This document shows positions 40,993 to 50,262 of a stretch of 64,000 nucleotides of DNA, piece by piece. This stretch comes from JAIRTY01 sp050257395 (lineage in GTDB: Bacteria > Actinomycetota > Actinomycetes > Streptosporangiales > Streptosporangiaceae), in contig JBLMWU010000276.1 of assembly GCA_050257395.1 (NCBI GenBank), positions 1 through 64,000 on the forward strand, given 5' to 3'. How positions within the stretch are numbered: position 1 is the stretch's first letter; each line of letters opens with the position of its first letter. The position numbers were made by a program, and so were the translations under genes. The notes beneath the pieces were generated by a model. That model ran no database searches. It saw nothing but the letters and a program-made list of their open reading frames with translations, and was not told the DNA's origin.

Positions 40993-42402
40993 ATGTCAGC
41001 AGGACAGCACGTTCGCGCGGTCCCTGCGCACGGCCAGGCCCCGGGCGAGGCCCAGGCCGGGCGGTTTGCTGTCTTCACGATCGTGTCCCTGGCCCTGATG
41101 ATGGCCTCCGTCGATCAGACGATAGTGGCCACCGCCCTGCCCGCCCTGCAGCACGATCTGTCCGCGCCGGTGAACTGGAGCAGCTGGACGATCACCATTT
41201 ATGCATTGGGCCAGGTCATCACCATGCCGCTGGCCGGCAAGATCGGTGATCAGTATGGCCGCAAGAAGATCTTCCTCGGCGCCGTGGTCCTCTTCACCGC
41301 GGCCTCCCTGCTCTGCGGCTTCGCCACCAGCATCTACCAGCTGGTCGCCCTGCGGGCGCTGCAGGCGATCGGCGGCGGGGCATTCATGCCGTCGGCCACC
41401 GGGATCGTCTCCGAGCAGTTCGGCCCGGACCGGGACCGGGCGCTGGGGCTGTTCTCCAGCGTCTTCCCGATCGGCGGGATCATCGGCCCGCTGCTGGGCG
41501 GGGTGCTGGTGACCTACTGGTCCTGGCGGGGCATCTTCCTGGTCAATGTCCCGGTCGGGCTGGCCCTGATCGGCCTGGGCGTGATCTTCATCCCGCGCAG
41601 CCCGCCGCGGGCGCGGGAGCCCCTCGACGTGCGCGGCGTCGCGCTGCTCGGGACGGCGCTGCTGGCGGCCATGTTCGGGATCGCCAGCCTGGGTGACGGC
41701 CGGAGTTCCCCGGCAGCCCTCTCGTTCCTGTTCCCCGAATCCGCCGGCCTGCTGGCACTCATCCTGTTCGCCCGCCATGTGCGCCGGTCCGAATCCTCCT
41801 TCATCTCCGCCCGGTACCTGGTCGGCCGCGGGTTCGCGGTCATGAACCTGCTCAACTTCCTCTTCGGCTGCGCGGCGCTCGGGTTCGGGGCGCTGGTGCC
41901 GGTCTACGCCCACGAGCGCTACCACATCGCGGTGCTTCCCGCCGGGACGCTGCTGACGGCGCGCGCCGTCGGGATGATCAGCGCGGCGGGCCTCGCGGTG
42001 CTCCTCCTGCGGCGGACCGGCTACCGCTGGCCGATGCTGGCCGGGTTCGGCCTCACCGCGGCCGGGCTGGTGATGATAGCCGCCTCCCCGGTGCACGCCC
42101 CCGCCTACACCTGGCTGGCGATCGCCACCGGGATCACCGGGATCGGCATGGGCACCTCGACCCCGGCCGCCAACAACGCGACCCTGCAGCTTGCCCCCGA
42201 GCAGTCGGCCGCGATCGCGGGCCTGCGCGGCATGTTCCGCCAGTGCGGGGCGATCACCTCGGTGTCGGTGACGGCCGCCGTGATGGCCCGCAGCGCCCAC
42301 CCGGCCATCGCGCAGGCACATGCCTTCATCCTGTTTGCCGCCGTCCTGGCCGGGGTGATCCCGCTGCTGCTCTTCGTTCCGGACCACCGTGGCACCTGGT
42401 GA
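40993..42402 (+). CDS. MFS drug exporter, DHA2 (EmrB/QacA) family, 14 helices
   Basis: A 469-residue transporter. It starts with a short polar tail, then FAVFTIVSLALMMASVDQTIVATALPAL (helix 1 with the DHA2 Asp). Motif A is GDQYGRKK and the helix-5 motif C region is GLFSSVFPIGGIIGPLLGGVLV. ATG 40993 lacks a strong ribosome site and could be leaderless from the TAGCGT box. The divergent MarR gene and palindromic operator indicate drug- or metabolite-inducible efflux. Alternative start GTG 40990. Confidence 0.88.
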   Translation: MSAGQHVRAVPAHGQAPGEAQAGRFAVFTIVSLALMMASVDQTIVATALPALQHDLSAPVNWSSWTITIYALGQVITMPLAGKIGDQYGRKKIFLGAVVLFTAASLLCGFATSIYQLVALRALQAIGGGAFMPSATGIVSEQFGPDRDRALGLFSSVFPIGGIIGPLLGGVLVTYWSWRGIFLVNVPVGLALIGLGVIFIPRSPPRAREPLDVRGVALLGTALLAAMFGIASLGDGRSSPAALSFLFPESAGLLALILFARHVRRSESSFISARYLVGRGFAVMNLLNFLFGCAALGFGALVPVYAHERYHIAVLPAGTLLTARAVGMISAAGLAVLLLRRTGYRWPMLAGFGLTAAGLVMIAASPVHAPAYTWLAIATGITGIGMGTSTPAANNATLQLAPEQSAAIAGLRGMFRQCGAITSVSVTAAVMARSAHPAIAQAHAFILFAAVLAGVIPLLLFVPDHRGTW

Positions 42403-42412
42403 CCGCCGGGCG

Positions 42413-44737
42413 CTACCCGGCGACGTCGACCGGCGTGTACGGGGACCTCCGCTCGATGAGCGCGTTCAGGCGGTCCCGGTCCGGGGCGAGCAGGGCCTTG
42501 ACGCCGTCCGCGCTCACGTCCGCGACGATGACGTCGCCGACCTCGTCGTGCACGTCGCTGTAGAGGCCGTGCGTCTTCATCTTCTGCGCCTGGTACCGGT
42601 TGTCCTCGGTCGGGCTGACGTAGTGCACCGACCAGATCTTGTAACGGTGGATCAGGAACAGGTGGATCAGCGTCATCAGGCGCTTCTTGCGCAGCGCCAG
42701 GTCGAAGGTGTTCTGGTTGCGGACAGAGAGGATGTTCCGCCCGCGGCGGTCCACGATCACGTCGAAGACGATGTTGGCGACCTTGTCCCCGCTGGGGTTG
42801 GACAGGCTGAGCTCGAGCAGCTCCGAGCCTGCCGTGTGCGGCCGCAGCCCGGCCTGCAGCGGCTCCGGGAGCTGATGGTGCTTCGCCCAGGTCACCAGCC
42901 AGTCCTCAAGCAGCCTGGTCGGCACCTCGGTCTGGATCAGGTGCTGGTGCTGCGTCGAGCCCTTGCCCATCGCCCGGGTGGCCGCGGTGCCGCCCGAGGA
43001 TGCCATCAGCGCCGCGTCCAGCCGCGGGCCGCCCACCAGCGTCTGCGGCGTCCGGTAGGGCGATTCGACCAGGCGGAGCTTCCGCTGCAGCCGGGCCAGG
43101 GACAGCATGCCGTCCTGCTTGAGCGCGGCGGCGAACTCCTCCGCGGCCAGGCCGTCGATCTGGTGCCCGCCGTAGGTGATGAAGTTGAAGACGAAGCCGA
43201 GCTTGCCGAGCTCCTCCGGGAACCGCCGCATGTCCTCCTCGCTCATCCCGGTGGTGTCCCAGTTGAACGACGGCGACAGGTTGTAGGCGAGCATGGCGCC
43301 GGGGAACACGGCGTGGACGGCCTCGGCGTACCGGCGGGCGTCCGCGAGGTCCGCGGTCTTGGTCTCCATCCACAGGATGTCCGCGAACGGGGCGACAGCC
43401 AGCGACCTGGCGACCGCGTAGCCGATCCCGCTCTGGATCTGGTAGTAGCCGTCGACGGTCTTGGAGATCTCACAGTCCCAGATGATGTCGATGCCCATCG
43501 ACCTGGCCCTGGCCTGGGCGGCATGGAATGACGTCCCGTTCGCGTAGGCCAGCCACTCATCGGAGCTCATGTCGAACTGCTCGCCCTCGGCCACGCGGAA
43601 ATCCATGACGTCCGCGACCGCCTGCGGGTAGCTCTTCAGGTTGGCCTCGGTCTGCCACGCCTCCAGGTACCGCGTCTCGATCTCCTCCAGCAGCGCCTCG
43701 GCGGACGGCGCGCCGGCCTGCTCGAAGGCCTTCACGCTCTCCTTGAGCGCGCTCAGCACGCCGGCCCGCTCGAGCCAGGCGGTGGCCTCGGCGTACTCGT
43801 CCTCGGAGATCTTGTACAGCAGGTGACCGCGAGCGTCCTCGACGCCCAGCTCATGCAGCTTGCGCACGAGGGCGAGGTAGCCGGTCTTGTAGGTGGGCAG
43901 CTCGACGTAGGTGGCGCCCAGGATGAACGGATGGTCGCGCTCGTCGCCGCGCCCCTCCAGGAACGTGGCCGCCTCGGCGTCGGTCCGGGCCACCACGATG
44001 CCGGGCACCTTCATGACGTCGAGCTGGAACCGCGCGGCGTTCAGCCGCTTGATGTGCTCGTCCACGCCGACGAGCACCTTCCCGCCCTGGTGCCCGCACT
44101 TCTTGGCGCCGGGCTTCTGGTCCTCGATGTGGTAGCCCGGGACGCCGACCTCGGCGAAACGGCGGATCAGATTCCGGACGTGCGCGTCCCCGCCGTGCCC
44201 GGTGTCGGCGTCGGCGATGATGAACGGCCGGTAATCGACCCCGGGGGAGGCGGCACGCTGCGTCCCGCTCAGCCGGGATCGGGCGAAGTGCTGGTTCCGG
44301 TCCGCGGTGAGCAGGGCGCGCACGATCGGCGCGGCCTCGTCGGGCACCTGGGAGAGCGGGTAGCTGGCCAGGTCGGGCCCTGGGTCCTCGGTCACGGACC
44401 CCTTGGCGGACGTGGCCCAGCCGCCCAGGTAGATGCCTTCGATGCCCATCCGCTTCATCACCACCGCCTGGCCGGGCGAATAGGGCCCGAAGGTGGTGAT
44501 CTGCCGGCGTTCCGCGAACAGCTGGCGGAGCCGGTCGTAGAACTGCTCCGCCGCCACTCTCGCCACGGTGTAGTCGGCCGGGATCGTCCCCCGCTGCTCC
44601 ACCACCTCGCGGGCGGAGTACAGGCGCGTGACGCCCGCGAACCGGGAGCTGGCAAACCACCGGGCGGTCTCGCTGACTTCCGGCTCGAGCGAGTCCAGCA
44701 CCGGGTTCCCGGCGACGTGCGGATCGGGTGACTTCAT
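42413..44737 (-). CDS. aceA: Isocitrate lyase, long form (ICL2/AceA type)
   Basis: A 774-residue glyoxylate-shunt enzyme cleaving isocitrate to glyoxylate and succinate. The catalytic signature is KKCGH (residues 212-216) in KPGAKKCGHQGGKVL, preceded by the metal-binding DADTGHGG. Length matches mycobacterial ICL2 (about 767), which carries a C-terminal acyl-CoA-sensing domain; this protein has an equivalent 170-residue tail (SELLELSLSNPSGDKVANIVFDVIVDRRG onward). ATG 44737 follows AGGAG by 7 nt. It is convergent with the MFS gene and divergent from an enoyl-CoA hydratase, consistent with growth on fatty acids or other C2 precursors. Confidence 0.93.
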   Translation of the reverse strand: MKSPDPHVAGNPVLDSLEPEVSETARWFASSRFAGVTRLYSAREVVEQRGTIPADYTVARVAAEQFYDRLRQLFAERRQITTFGPYSPGQAVVMKRMGIEGIYLGGWATSAKGSVTEDPGPDLASYPLSQVPDEAAPIVRALLTADRNQHFARSRLSGTQRAASPGVDYRPFIIADADTGHGGDAHVRNLIRRFAEVGVPGYHIEDQKPGAKKCGHQGGKVLVGVDEHIKRLNAARFQLDVMKVPGIVVARTDAEAATFLEGRGDERDHPFILGATYVELPTYKTGYLALVRKLHELGVEDARGHLLYKISEDEYAEATAWLERAGVLSALKESVKAFEQAGAPSAEALLEEIETRYLEAWQTEANLKSYPQAVADVMDFRVAEGEQFDMSSDEWLAYANGTSFHAAQARARSMGIDIIWDCEISKTVDGYYQIQSGIGYAVARSLAVAPFADILWMETKTADLADARRYAEAVHAVFPGAMLAYNLSPSFNWDTTGMSEEDMRRFPEELGKLGFVFNFITYGGHQIDGLAAEEFAAALKQDGMLSLARLQRKLRLVESPYRTPQTLVGGPRLDAALMASSGGTAATRAMGKGSTQHQHLIQTEVPTRLLEDWLVTWAKHHQLPEPLQAGLRPHTAGSELLELSLSNPSGDKVANIVFDVIVDRRGRNILSVRNQNTFDLALRKKRLMTLIHLFLIHRYKIWSVHYVSPTEDNRYQAQKMKTHGLYSDVHDEVGDVIVADVSADGVKALLAPDRDRLNALIERRSPYTPVDVAG

Positions 44738-44947
44738 GACTGGCTCCTGCCGCCGTGGACTGCGGGGCTTCCGTACCCCGTGAGCCCTCGTTCTCACGGA
44801 CGCGGTGCCGCCCGGAACGGCGGCCCGGACCTGCTCCCATCAGATAGGGCGGCAGTCGCCCCTGGTAGGGGCGAAGGTCCCAGGGCGAAGCCGGCCCGGG
44901 TGACCGGCCAGCCGCTGCCCGGATCCGGGCGGTGAGATCCTTGATCC

Positions 44948-45790
44948 ATGGCCAGCGACCGCGTCACCGTGACCATCGAGGCGGGCATCGCCGACGTCCG
45001 CCTCAACCGCCCCGGCAAGCTCAACGCCCTCGACGGGCGGCTGATCGCCGCCGTCGCCGGGGCGGGCGAGGCGCTCAAGCGCGACCGGTCGGTGCGGGCC
45101 GTCGTCCTGTCCGGCGAGGGCCGGGCCTTCTGCGCCGGCCTGGACTTCGCCGCCTTCCAGACGATGGCGGGTAACGAACAAGCTGATGGCGCGGGTGGCG
45201 GCGGGAACGGGGCGGGCGCGGCGCCGGACGTCATGAGCACCGGCGGCCGGATCACCCACCTGGGCCAGCAGGCGGCCTGGGTGTGGCGGGAACTCGAGGT
45301 GCCGGTCATCGCCGCCATAGCCGGGGCCTGCCTCGGCGGCGGCCTCCAGATCGCCCTCGGCGCCGACATCCGCATCGTCGCCCCCGACGCCAGGCTCTCG
45401 GTGCTGGAGATGCGCTGGGGCCTGATCCCCGACATGACCGGCACCTGGGTGCTGCCCCGGCTGGTGGGCGAGGACGTCGCCAGGGAGCTCACCTTCACCG
45501 GCCGCATGATCTCCGGCGAGGAGGCCGTGCGCCTCCGCCTCGCCACCCGGGCCGCCGAGGACCCGCTCGCCGAGGCGATGGCGCTGGCCGCCGAGATCGC
45601 CGGCAAGTCCCCCGCCGCCATCCGCCAGGCCAAGCGCCTGCTGAACGCCTCGGCCGAGCCGGGCCGCACGCCGGCCAGCCAGTTCCTCGACGAGCGGCAG
45701 ACGATGGCCTCGCTGATCGGCAGCCCCGGCAACGTGGAGGCCGTCACCGCCTATTTCGAGAAGCGCGATCCTGTCTTTCCTGACGCGTAA
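44948..45790 (+). CDS. Enoyl-CoA hydratase/isomerase family protein
   Basis: A 280-residue crotonase. LNRPGKLNALDG and GRAFCAGLDFAAF form the first oxyanion-hole segment, and AAIAGACLGGGLQIALGADIRI the second. The position of the usual hydratase Glu in the third segment reads MRWGLIPDMTGTWVLPRLVG, which has Asp-Met rather than the common Glu, so isomerase or another crotonase activity is possible. A Gly-rich insert (GAGGGGNGAGAA) lies around residue 85. It is divergent from isocitrate lyase, 210 bp between starts. Confidence 0.87.
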   Translation: MASDRVTVTIEAGIADVRLNRPGKLNALDGRLIAAVAGAGEALKRDRSVRAVVLSGEGRAFCAGLDFAAFQTMAGNEQADGAGGGGNGAGAAPDVMSTGGRITHLGQQAAWVWRELEVPVIAAIAGACLGGGLQIALGADIRIVAPDARLSVLEMRWGLIPDMTGTWVLPRLVGEDVARELTFTGRMISGEEAVRLRLATRAAEDPLAEAMALAAEIAGKSPAAIRQAKRLLNASAEPGRTPASQFLDERQTMASLIGSPGNVEAVTAYFEKRDPVFPDA

Positions 45791-45821
45791 GCCGCAGTTG
45801 CCCGGCAGCCCGGCCAGCGAC

Positions 45822-45865
45822 TAGAACGTGTTCCACTTTCCCGCCCGGATCTGTAACGTGTTCTA
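45822..45865. promoter_or_regulatory. Two KstR-type operators upstream of the aldehyde dehydrogenase
   Basis: TAGAACGTGTTCCA (45822-45835) and TGTAACGTGTTCTA (45852-45865) both fit the KstR consensus TnnAACnnGTTnnA exactly. They are spaced 30 bp start to start, about three helical turns. They sit 55-98 bp before the gene start. KstR is the TetR repressor of steroid/cholesterol catabolism in mycolic-acid actinobacteria; the regulator here is not in the window. Confidence 0.65.
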
Positions 45866-45919
45866 CACCGACGGCGGGAATCGCCGGCCACCGCCCAGCT
45901 GTCATGCGAGCGCACCGGG

Positions 45920-47428
45920 ATGGTCCAGATGGCTGCAACTGCCGAGCAGGTCACCGGCACCTTCGACGTCGTCAACCCGGCGACCCGCGAGGTGGTGGGC
46001 AGCTACCCGGTGCACACCGCCGGCGACGTCGCGAAGGCCGTGGCGGAGGCCCGCGAGGCCCAGCGCTGGTGGGAGTCGCTGGGCTTCGAGGGGCGCAAGC
46101 CCTACCTGCGCCGCTGGCTGCGCTGGCTCGCCCTGCACTGCGACGAGGTGTACGAGATCGGCCACCGGGAGACCGCGCGGCCCAGGGCCGACGTCCAGTT
46201 CGAGCTGTTCGCCGGGCTGGAGGACGTCCGCTGGGCCGGGGCGCACGCCGGGCGGGTGCTCCGCGGGCGGCGGATCGCCCCCGGCCTGGCCATGATGAAC
46301 TTCGACGCCCGGCTGTCCTACCACCCGCTCGGCGTGATCGGGGAGATCACCCCGTGGAACGCGCCGGTGTACGTGACGCTGTCCGGCATGGGCGCCGCAC
46401 TCGCCGCCGGCAACGCGGTGGTGGTCAAGCCGAGCGAGCTCAGCCCGGGCTCTGCCATCATCACCATCGAGGCGTTCCGGCAGGCGAACCCGGACGCGCC
46501 GGCCGGGCTGCTCGGTTGGGTCACCGGCTTCGGGGAGACCGGGGCGGCGCTGTGCGCATCCGGCGTGGACAAGGTGGCCTTCACCGGCTCGCCGGCCACC
46601 GGCCGCCGGGTGATGGCCGCCTGCGCGCAGCAGCTGACCCCCGTCGTGCTGGAACTCGGCGGCAAGGACGCCACCATCGTCGCCAATGACGCCGACCTGG
46701 ACGCCGCCGCGCGCGGGGTGGTCTGGGGCGCCCTCTTCAACGGCGGGCAGGCGTGCGTGGGGGTCGAGCGCGTGTACGTGGTGGAGCAGGTGCGCGAGGC
46801 GTTCCTGGCCAAGGTGCGCGAGCAGGCCAGCGGCATCGCCGTCGGGGTGGAGGAACTGAGCGCCTACGGCCCGATGACGGTCGCCGCCCAGGTCGACATC
46901 GTCCGCCGGCACGTCGGCGAGGCGCTCGCGGCCGGCGCGCAGGCGCTGGTCGGCGGGCTGGAGTCGATCAGGCCGCCGTACATCGACCCGATCGTCCTGG
47001 TCGACGTGCCAGAGGACTGCCCGGCGGTCCAGGAGGAGACCTTCGGGCCGGTCATGGTCATCAACACCGTCGCCGATGTCGACGAGGCGGTGCGGCGCGC
47101 CAACGGGACCGCGTTCGGGCTCGGCTCATCGGTGTACTCGGCCCGGCGCGGGCCCGCGATCGCGTCCCGGCTGCGGGCGGGCGGCACGACCATCAACGCC
47201 GTGCTGAGCTTCGTCGGGCTGTCGTCCATCCCGTTCGGCGGCGTCGGCGAGAGCGGCTTCGGGCGGTTCCACGGCGCCGACGGGCTGCGGGAGTTCAGCT
47301 ACGCCAAGTCGACCGCGCGCAAGAGGTTCAACCTCGGCCAGGACATGCAGGCGTTCCCCCGCACCCCCGACCAGTTCGGCGCCGTCCGCAAGACGCTCCG
47401 GCTGCGGTACGGCCGGACGCTGCACTAG
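45920..47428 (+). CDS. Aldehyde dehydrogenase, NAD(P)-dependent
   Basis: A 502-residue enzyme oxidising an aldehyde to its acid. ITPWNAPVY and FTGSPATGRRV define the cofactor site. The general base is Glu245 in LELGGKD and the nucleophile Cys279 in NGGQACVGVERVYV. EETFGPVMVI and PFGGVGESGFGRFHG complete the family pattern. An ATG at 45929 would trim three residues. It lies directly downstream of two KstR-like operators, suggesting a role in lipid or steroid side-chain aldehyde oxidation. The upstream crotonase gene ends 129 bp before it. Confidence 0.92.
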   Translation: MVQMAATAEQVTGTFDVVNPATREVVGSYPVHTAGDVAKAVAEAREAQRWWESLGFEGRKPYLRRWLRWLALHCDEVYEIGHRETARPRADVQFELFAGLEDVRWAGAHAGRVLRGRRIAPGLAMMNFDARLSYHPLGVIGEITPWNAPVYVTLSGMGAALAAGNAVVVKPSELSPGSAIITIEAFRQANPDAPAGLLGWVTGFGETGAALCASGVDKVAFTGSPATGRRVMAACAQQLTPVVLELGGKDATIVANDADLDAAARGVVWGALFNGGQACVGVERVYVVEQVREAFLAKVREQASGIAVGVEELSAYGPMTVAAQVDIVRRHVGEALAAGAQALVGGLESIRPPYIDPIVLVDVPEDCPAVQEETFGPVMVINTVADVDEAVRRANGTAFGLGSSVYSARRGPAIASRLRAGGTTINAVLSFVGLSSIPFGGVGESGFGRFHGADGLREFSYAKSTARKRFNLGQDMQAFPRTPDQFGAVRKTLRLRYGRTLH

Positions 47429-47532
47429 CCGCGGGACGCAGGAGCGTGCCGCACCAACTCGCGAAATCTGTGCATGTGACACGTTTTTGCATTCTGGGTG
47501 GAGATCGCGGGCACTGGCGTCACACTCGTGCC

Positions 47533-48066
47533 ATGACGAGCATCGGCTGGCCTGGGCCGCACCGGGCATCTGCGGCGGTGGGCGCCCTGCTGTGCGTCAC
47601 CCTGGCGGCGTGCTCCGGCGGGGCTGCCGCGAGCCCGTCGCCGCGTCCTGCCCATTCCCGGGCCGCCTCAGCGGCGGAGCCGGTCAGCGGGCCGGCCGCC
47701 GTCGCCGCGGTCACGGCGAACTGGAAGACCTTCTTCAGCGGCGCGGCCCCCATTCCGCGCCGCCTCGCGCTGCTGCAGGACGGGCACCAGTTCGCCGCCT
47801 TCGTCCGGTCGCAGGAGAAGACGGCAGAGGGAGCGCTGATCCTGCAGACGGCGGCGGCGGTGAACTCGGTGACGCTGCAGCCAGGGGACATGGCCAGCGT
47901 GACGTTCACCTTCCTGCTCAGCGGCAAGCCGCTGGAAAAGAACCTGCAGGGCACCGCCATTTACAGCGGGGGCAGGTGGAAGGTCGCGGTCACGACGTTC
48001 TGCGGCCTGCTCCGGCTGGCTTTCGGCAAGAGCAAGCACTCGGTCCCCGCCGCCTGCGGGAGCTGA
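47533..48066 (+). CDS. Lipoprotein with MTB12-like low-molecular-weight antigen domain
   Basis: A 177-residue exported lipoprotein. The signal peptide ends in a lipobox, LAAC, with Cys27 as the lipidated residue. A Ser/Ala/Pro linker follows. The folded domain, from about residue 50, reads VTANWKTFFSGAAPIPRRLALLQDGHQFAAFV ... VTFTFLLSGKPLEKNLQGTAIYSGGRWKVAVTTFCGLL, the pattern of mycobacterial MTB12/CFP-2 antigens. Function of the family is unknown. ATG 47533 lies inside a longer frame that is a shadow. The next gene (MFS) starts 4 bp after the stop, so they are probably cotranscribed. Confidence 0.8.
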   Translation: MTSIGWPGPHRASAAVGALLCVTLAACSGGAAASPSPRPAHSRAASAAEPVSGPAAVAAVTANWKTFFSGAAPIPRRLALLQDGHQFAAFVRSQEKTAEGALILQTAAAVNSVTLQPGDMASVTFTFLLSGKPLEKNLQGTAIYSGGRWKVAVTTFCGLLRLAFGKSKHSVPAACGS

Positions 48067-48070
48067 CCCG

Positions 48071-49639
48071 GTGGCCCGCGCCCTCGCCGCGCCCGCCGCG
48101 GTCCACGGCGGCGCCCGGCGCCGCCCCATCGCCCTGGCCGCGCTGTGCACGCTGCTGTTCCTGACGTTCCTGGACAACACCGTGGTGAGCGTCGCGCTCG
48201 CCAGCATCCAGGCCGACCTGCACGCGGGGGTGTCAGCGCTGCAGTGGGTGGTGGGCGCCTACGCGCTGACCTTCGCGGGGCTGATGCTGGGATTCGGCAT
48301 GGTCGGCGACGAGTTCGGCCGCAAGAAGGTCATGCTGGCCGGCGCGGGTGTGTACTGCGCGGGCGCGCTGATGTCGGCGGTGGCGCCGGCCGTGGGCATC
48401 CTGATCGCCGGGCGGGCCGTGATGGGGCTGGGTGCCGCCGCGAGCGAGCCGGGGACCCTGTCGATGATCCGGCAGCTCTACGCCGACGAGCGCAGCCGTA
48501 ACCGGGCTCTCGGCGTGTGGGCCGCGGTCTCCGGTTTCTCGCTCGCCCTCGGGCCGGTCCTCGGCGGCGCGCTGGTAGGCCTGTGGAGCTGGCGGGGCAT
48601 CTTCTGGTTCGACGTCGCGTTCGGGCTCGCGGTCATGGCGGTCGCGGCCGTGGTGCTGCCGGAGAGCTCCGACCGGCGGGCCGGGCGGGTGGACACCGTG
48701 GGCACGCTGCTCGGCGCGGCCGCGCTGGCGGCACTGGTCTTCGCCGTCATCAACGGCGAGACCGCGGGCTTCACGGCGCCGGGGGTGCTGGCCCTGTTCG
48801 GCGTCAGCGCGCTGGCGGCCGCCGCGTTCGTGCTCTGGGAGCGCCGGACCGCCCATCCGCTGCTCGACATCCGGTTCCTGCGCCTGCCCCGGTTCGCGAC
48901 GCCCAACCTGATCGCGGCCTGCTGCTACTTCGCGACCTTCGCGATCTTCTTCTTCACCGCCCTCTACCTGGCCGAGGTGACCGGGTATTCCGGCTACCGC
49001 ATCGCCGCCGTGTTCCTGCCGATGACCGCCGTGATGATCGTCGCGTCGCTGCTGGCCGGCCGCTGGACGACCGCCGTCGGGGTCCGCTGGTCGCTGGTCA
49101 CCGGGTGCCTGCTCTTCGCCGCCGGGCTCGCCGCGGCCAGCGCGGTGCTCGGCCCGCACCCCGGCTACCTGCCGCTCGCCTCGGCGCTGGCGCTGGCAGG
49201 CGCCGGCCTGGGGACCTGCGTCGTGCCCATCACCTCGTCCGTGCTGCAGGCAGTGCCGGGTGAGCGGTCCGGGATGGCGGCGTCGGCCACCAACACCAGC
49301 CGGGAGATCGGCGCGGTGACCGGGGTGGCGGTGCTCGGCGCCCTGGTCGACGCGCAGCTGAAGTCCGGGCTGATCAGCCGGATGACCCACCTGCACATCC
49401 CCGGCGTGCTGCAGACGTTCGTCATCCAGGCGGTGGAGCACGGCGGCGGCGGAGCCGCGCTCGGCGGGGCTGGCGCGGCCAGCCAGGGCGGGCTGGTCGG
49501 GCAGCTCTACCAGGCCGGGTTCGCGGCCTTCGAGTCCGCCCTGCACGAGGCCCTGTACCTGTCCGCCGCGCTGCTGGCCGGCGCCGCGCTGCTGGCCGCG
49601 GTCACGCTCCGCCGCCACCCGGCGGCCGGGCCGGAGTGA
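48071..49639 (+). CDS. MFS drug exporter, DHA2 family, 14 helices
   Basis: A 522-residue transporter. ALAALCTLLFLTFLDNTVVSVALASIQ is helix 1, motif A is GDEFGRKK and motif C is GVWAAVSGFSLALGPVLGGALVG. GTG 48071 follows GGGAG. It sits 4 bp after the MTB12-like lipoprotein gene, an arrangement that could link the lipoprotein to export of a compound. No regulator is adjacent. Confidence 0.88.
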   Translation: MARALAAPAAVHGGARRRPIALAALCTLLFLTFLDNTVVSVALASIQADLHAGVSALQWVVGAYALTFAGLMLGFGMVGDEFGRKKVMLAGAGVYCAGALMSAVAPAVGILIAGRAVMGLGAAASEPGTLSMIRQLYADERSRNRALGVWAAVSGFSLALGPVLGGALVGLWSWRGIFWFDVAFGLAVMAVAAVVLPESSDRRAGRVDTVGTLLGAAALAALVFAVINGETAGFTAPGVLALFGVSALAAAAFVLWERRTAHPLLDIRFLRLPRFATPNLIAACCYFATFAIFFFTALYLAEVTGYSGYRIAAVFLPMTAVMIVASLLAGRWTTAVGVRWSLVTGCLLFAAGLAAASAVLGPHPGYLPLASALALAGAGLGTCVVPITSSVLQAVPGERSGMAASATNTSREIGAVTGVAVLGALVDAQLKSGLISRMTHLHIPGVLQTFVIQAVEHGGGGAALGGAGAASQGGLVGQLYQAGFAAFESALHEALYLSAALLAGAALLAAVTLRRHPAAGPE

Positions 49640-49812
49640 CCCGGGGGGCGGCGCCAGCTGTCAGCCAGGTGGCTAGCGCAGCCGGGCAGCCACAGAATTA
49701 CCGCCTGCGGCTCCCCGGCCGGCACCGCCGGGCGCAGCCCGCCGGGTACCGTGGCCGCCGGGGATGATCACCCCCGGCAAGGGCGCGGGGGAAGCAGTCC
49801 AGCGAGGTGCTG

Positions 49813-50235
49813 ATGGGAAGCAGGCTCACCGAGATCGTCGTGGACTGCCGCGACCCGCTGGCCCAGGCCGCCTTCTGGGCGGCTGCCCTCGGCTAACACG
49901 TGGTGCGCACGGGGAAAGGCGAGGCCGAGATCGCCGCCTGGCCGCAGGAACCGGCTGACCTGGCCGAGCAGGTGCGGCACGCGCCCATCGCCCCGGCGCT
50001 GGTGTTCGTGGCCGTGCCCGAGGGCAAGACGGTCAAGAATCGCCTGCACCTGGACATCAGGCCGGTCGGCTGCTCCTATGAGGCAGAGGTGGAGCGGCTG
50101 ACCGGCCTGGGCGCCCGGCGGGCCCGCGTGGGCCAGGAGGCGCGGCCCTGGGTCGTGCTCGCCGACCCGGAGGGCAACGAGTTCTGCGTCCTCGGCCCGC
50201 TCGCGGCTTCCGCCGGGGGGACGCCGGACGCCTGA
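49813..50235 (+). pseudogene. VOC/glyoxalase-like protein gene interrupted by one in-frame stop
   Basis: The frame starts MGSRLTEIVVDCRDPLAQAAFWAAALG and meets TAA at 49894-49896, exactly where family members have Tyr in the FWxxxLGY pattern. It then continues in the same frame as HVVRTGKGEAEIAAWPQEP ... KNRLHLDIRPVG ... WVVLADPEGNEFCVLGP to a normal stop at 50235. A single C-to-A change (TAC to TAA) explains this. The rest of the frame is intact, so inactivation looks recent. A sequencing error cannot be excluded. Confidence 0.8.
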
Positions 50236-50262
50236 GCACCAGCGTGCCCAGGACGGTGCTCA
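50233..50262. terminator. Terminator hairpin between convergent genes
   Basis: TGAGCACC (50233-50240) and GGTGCTCA (50255-50262) are perfect inverted copies around a 14-nt loop, overlapping the end of the VOC pseudogene and the stop of the DUF1203 gene. Confidence 0.65.

Noticed and set aside
49894..49896. Possible stop-codon readthrough or recoding in the VOC gene
   Set aside because: The context lacks a known readthrough signal, and the stop replaces a conserved Tyr by a one-base change, so a plain nonsense mutation is simpler.
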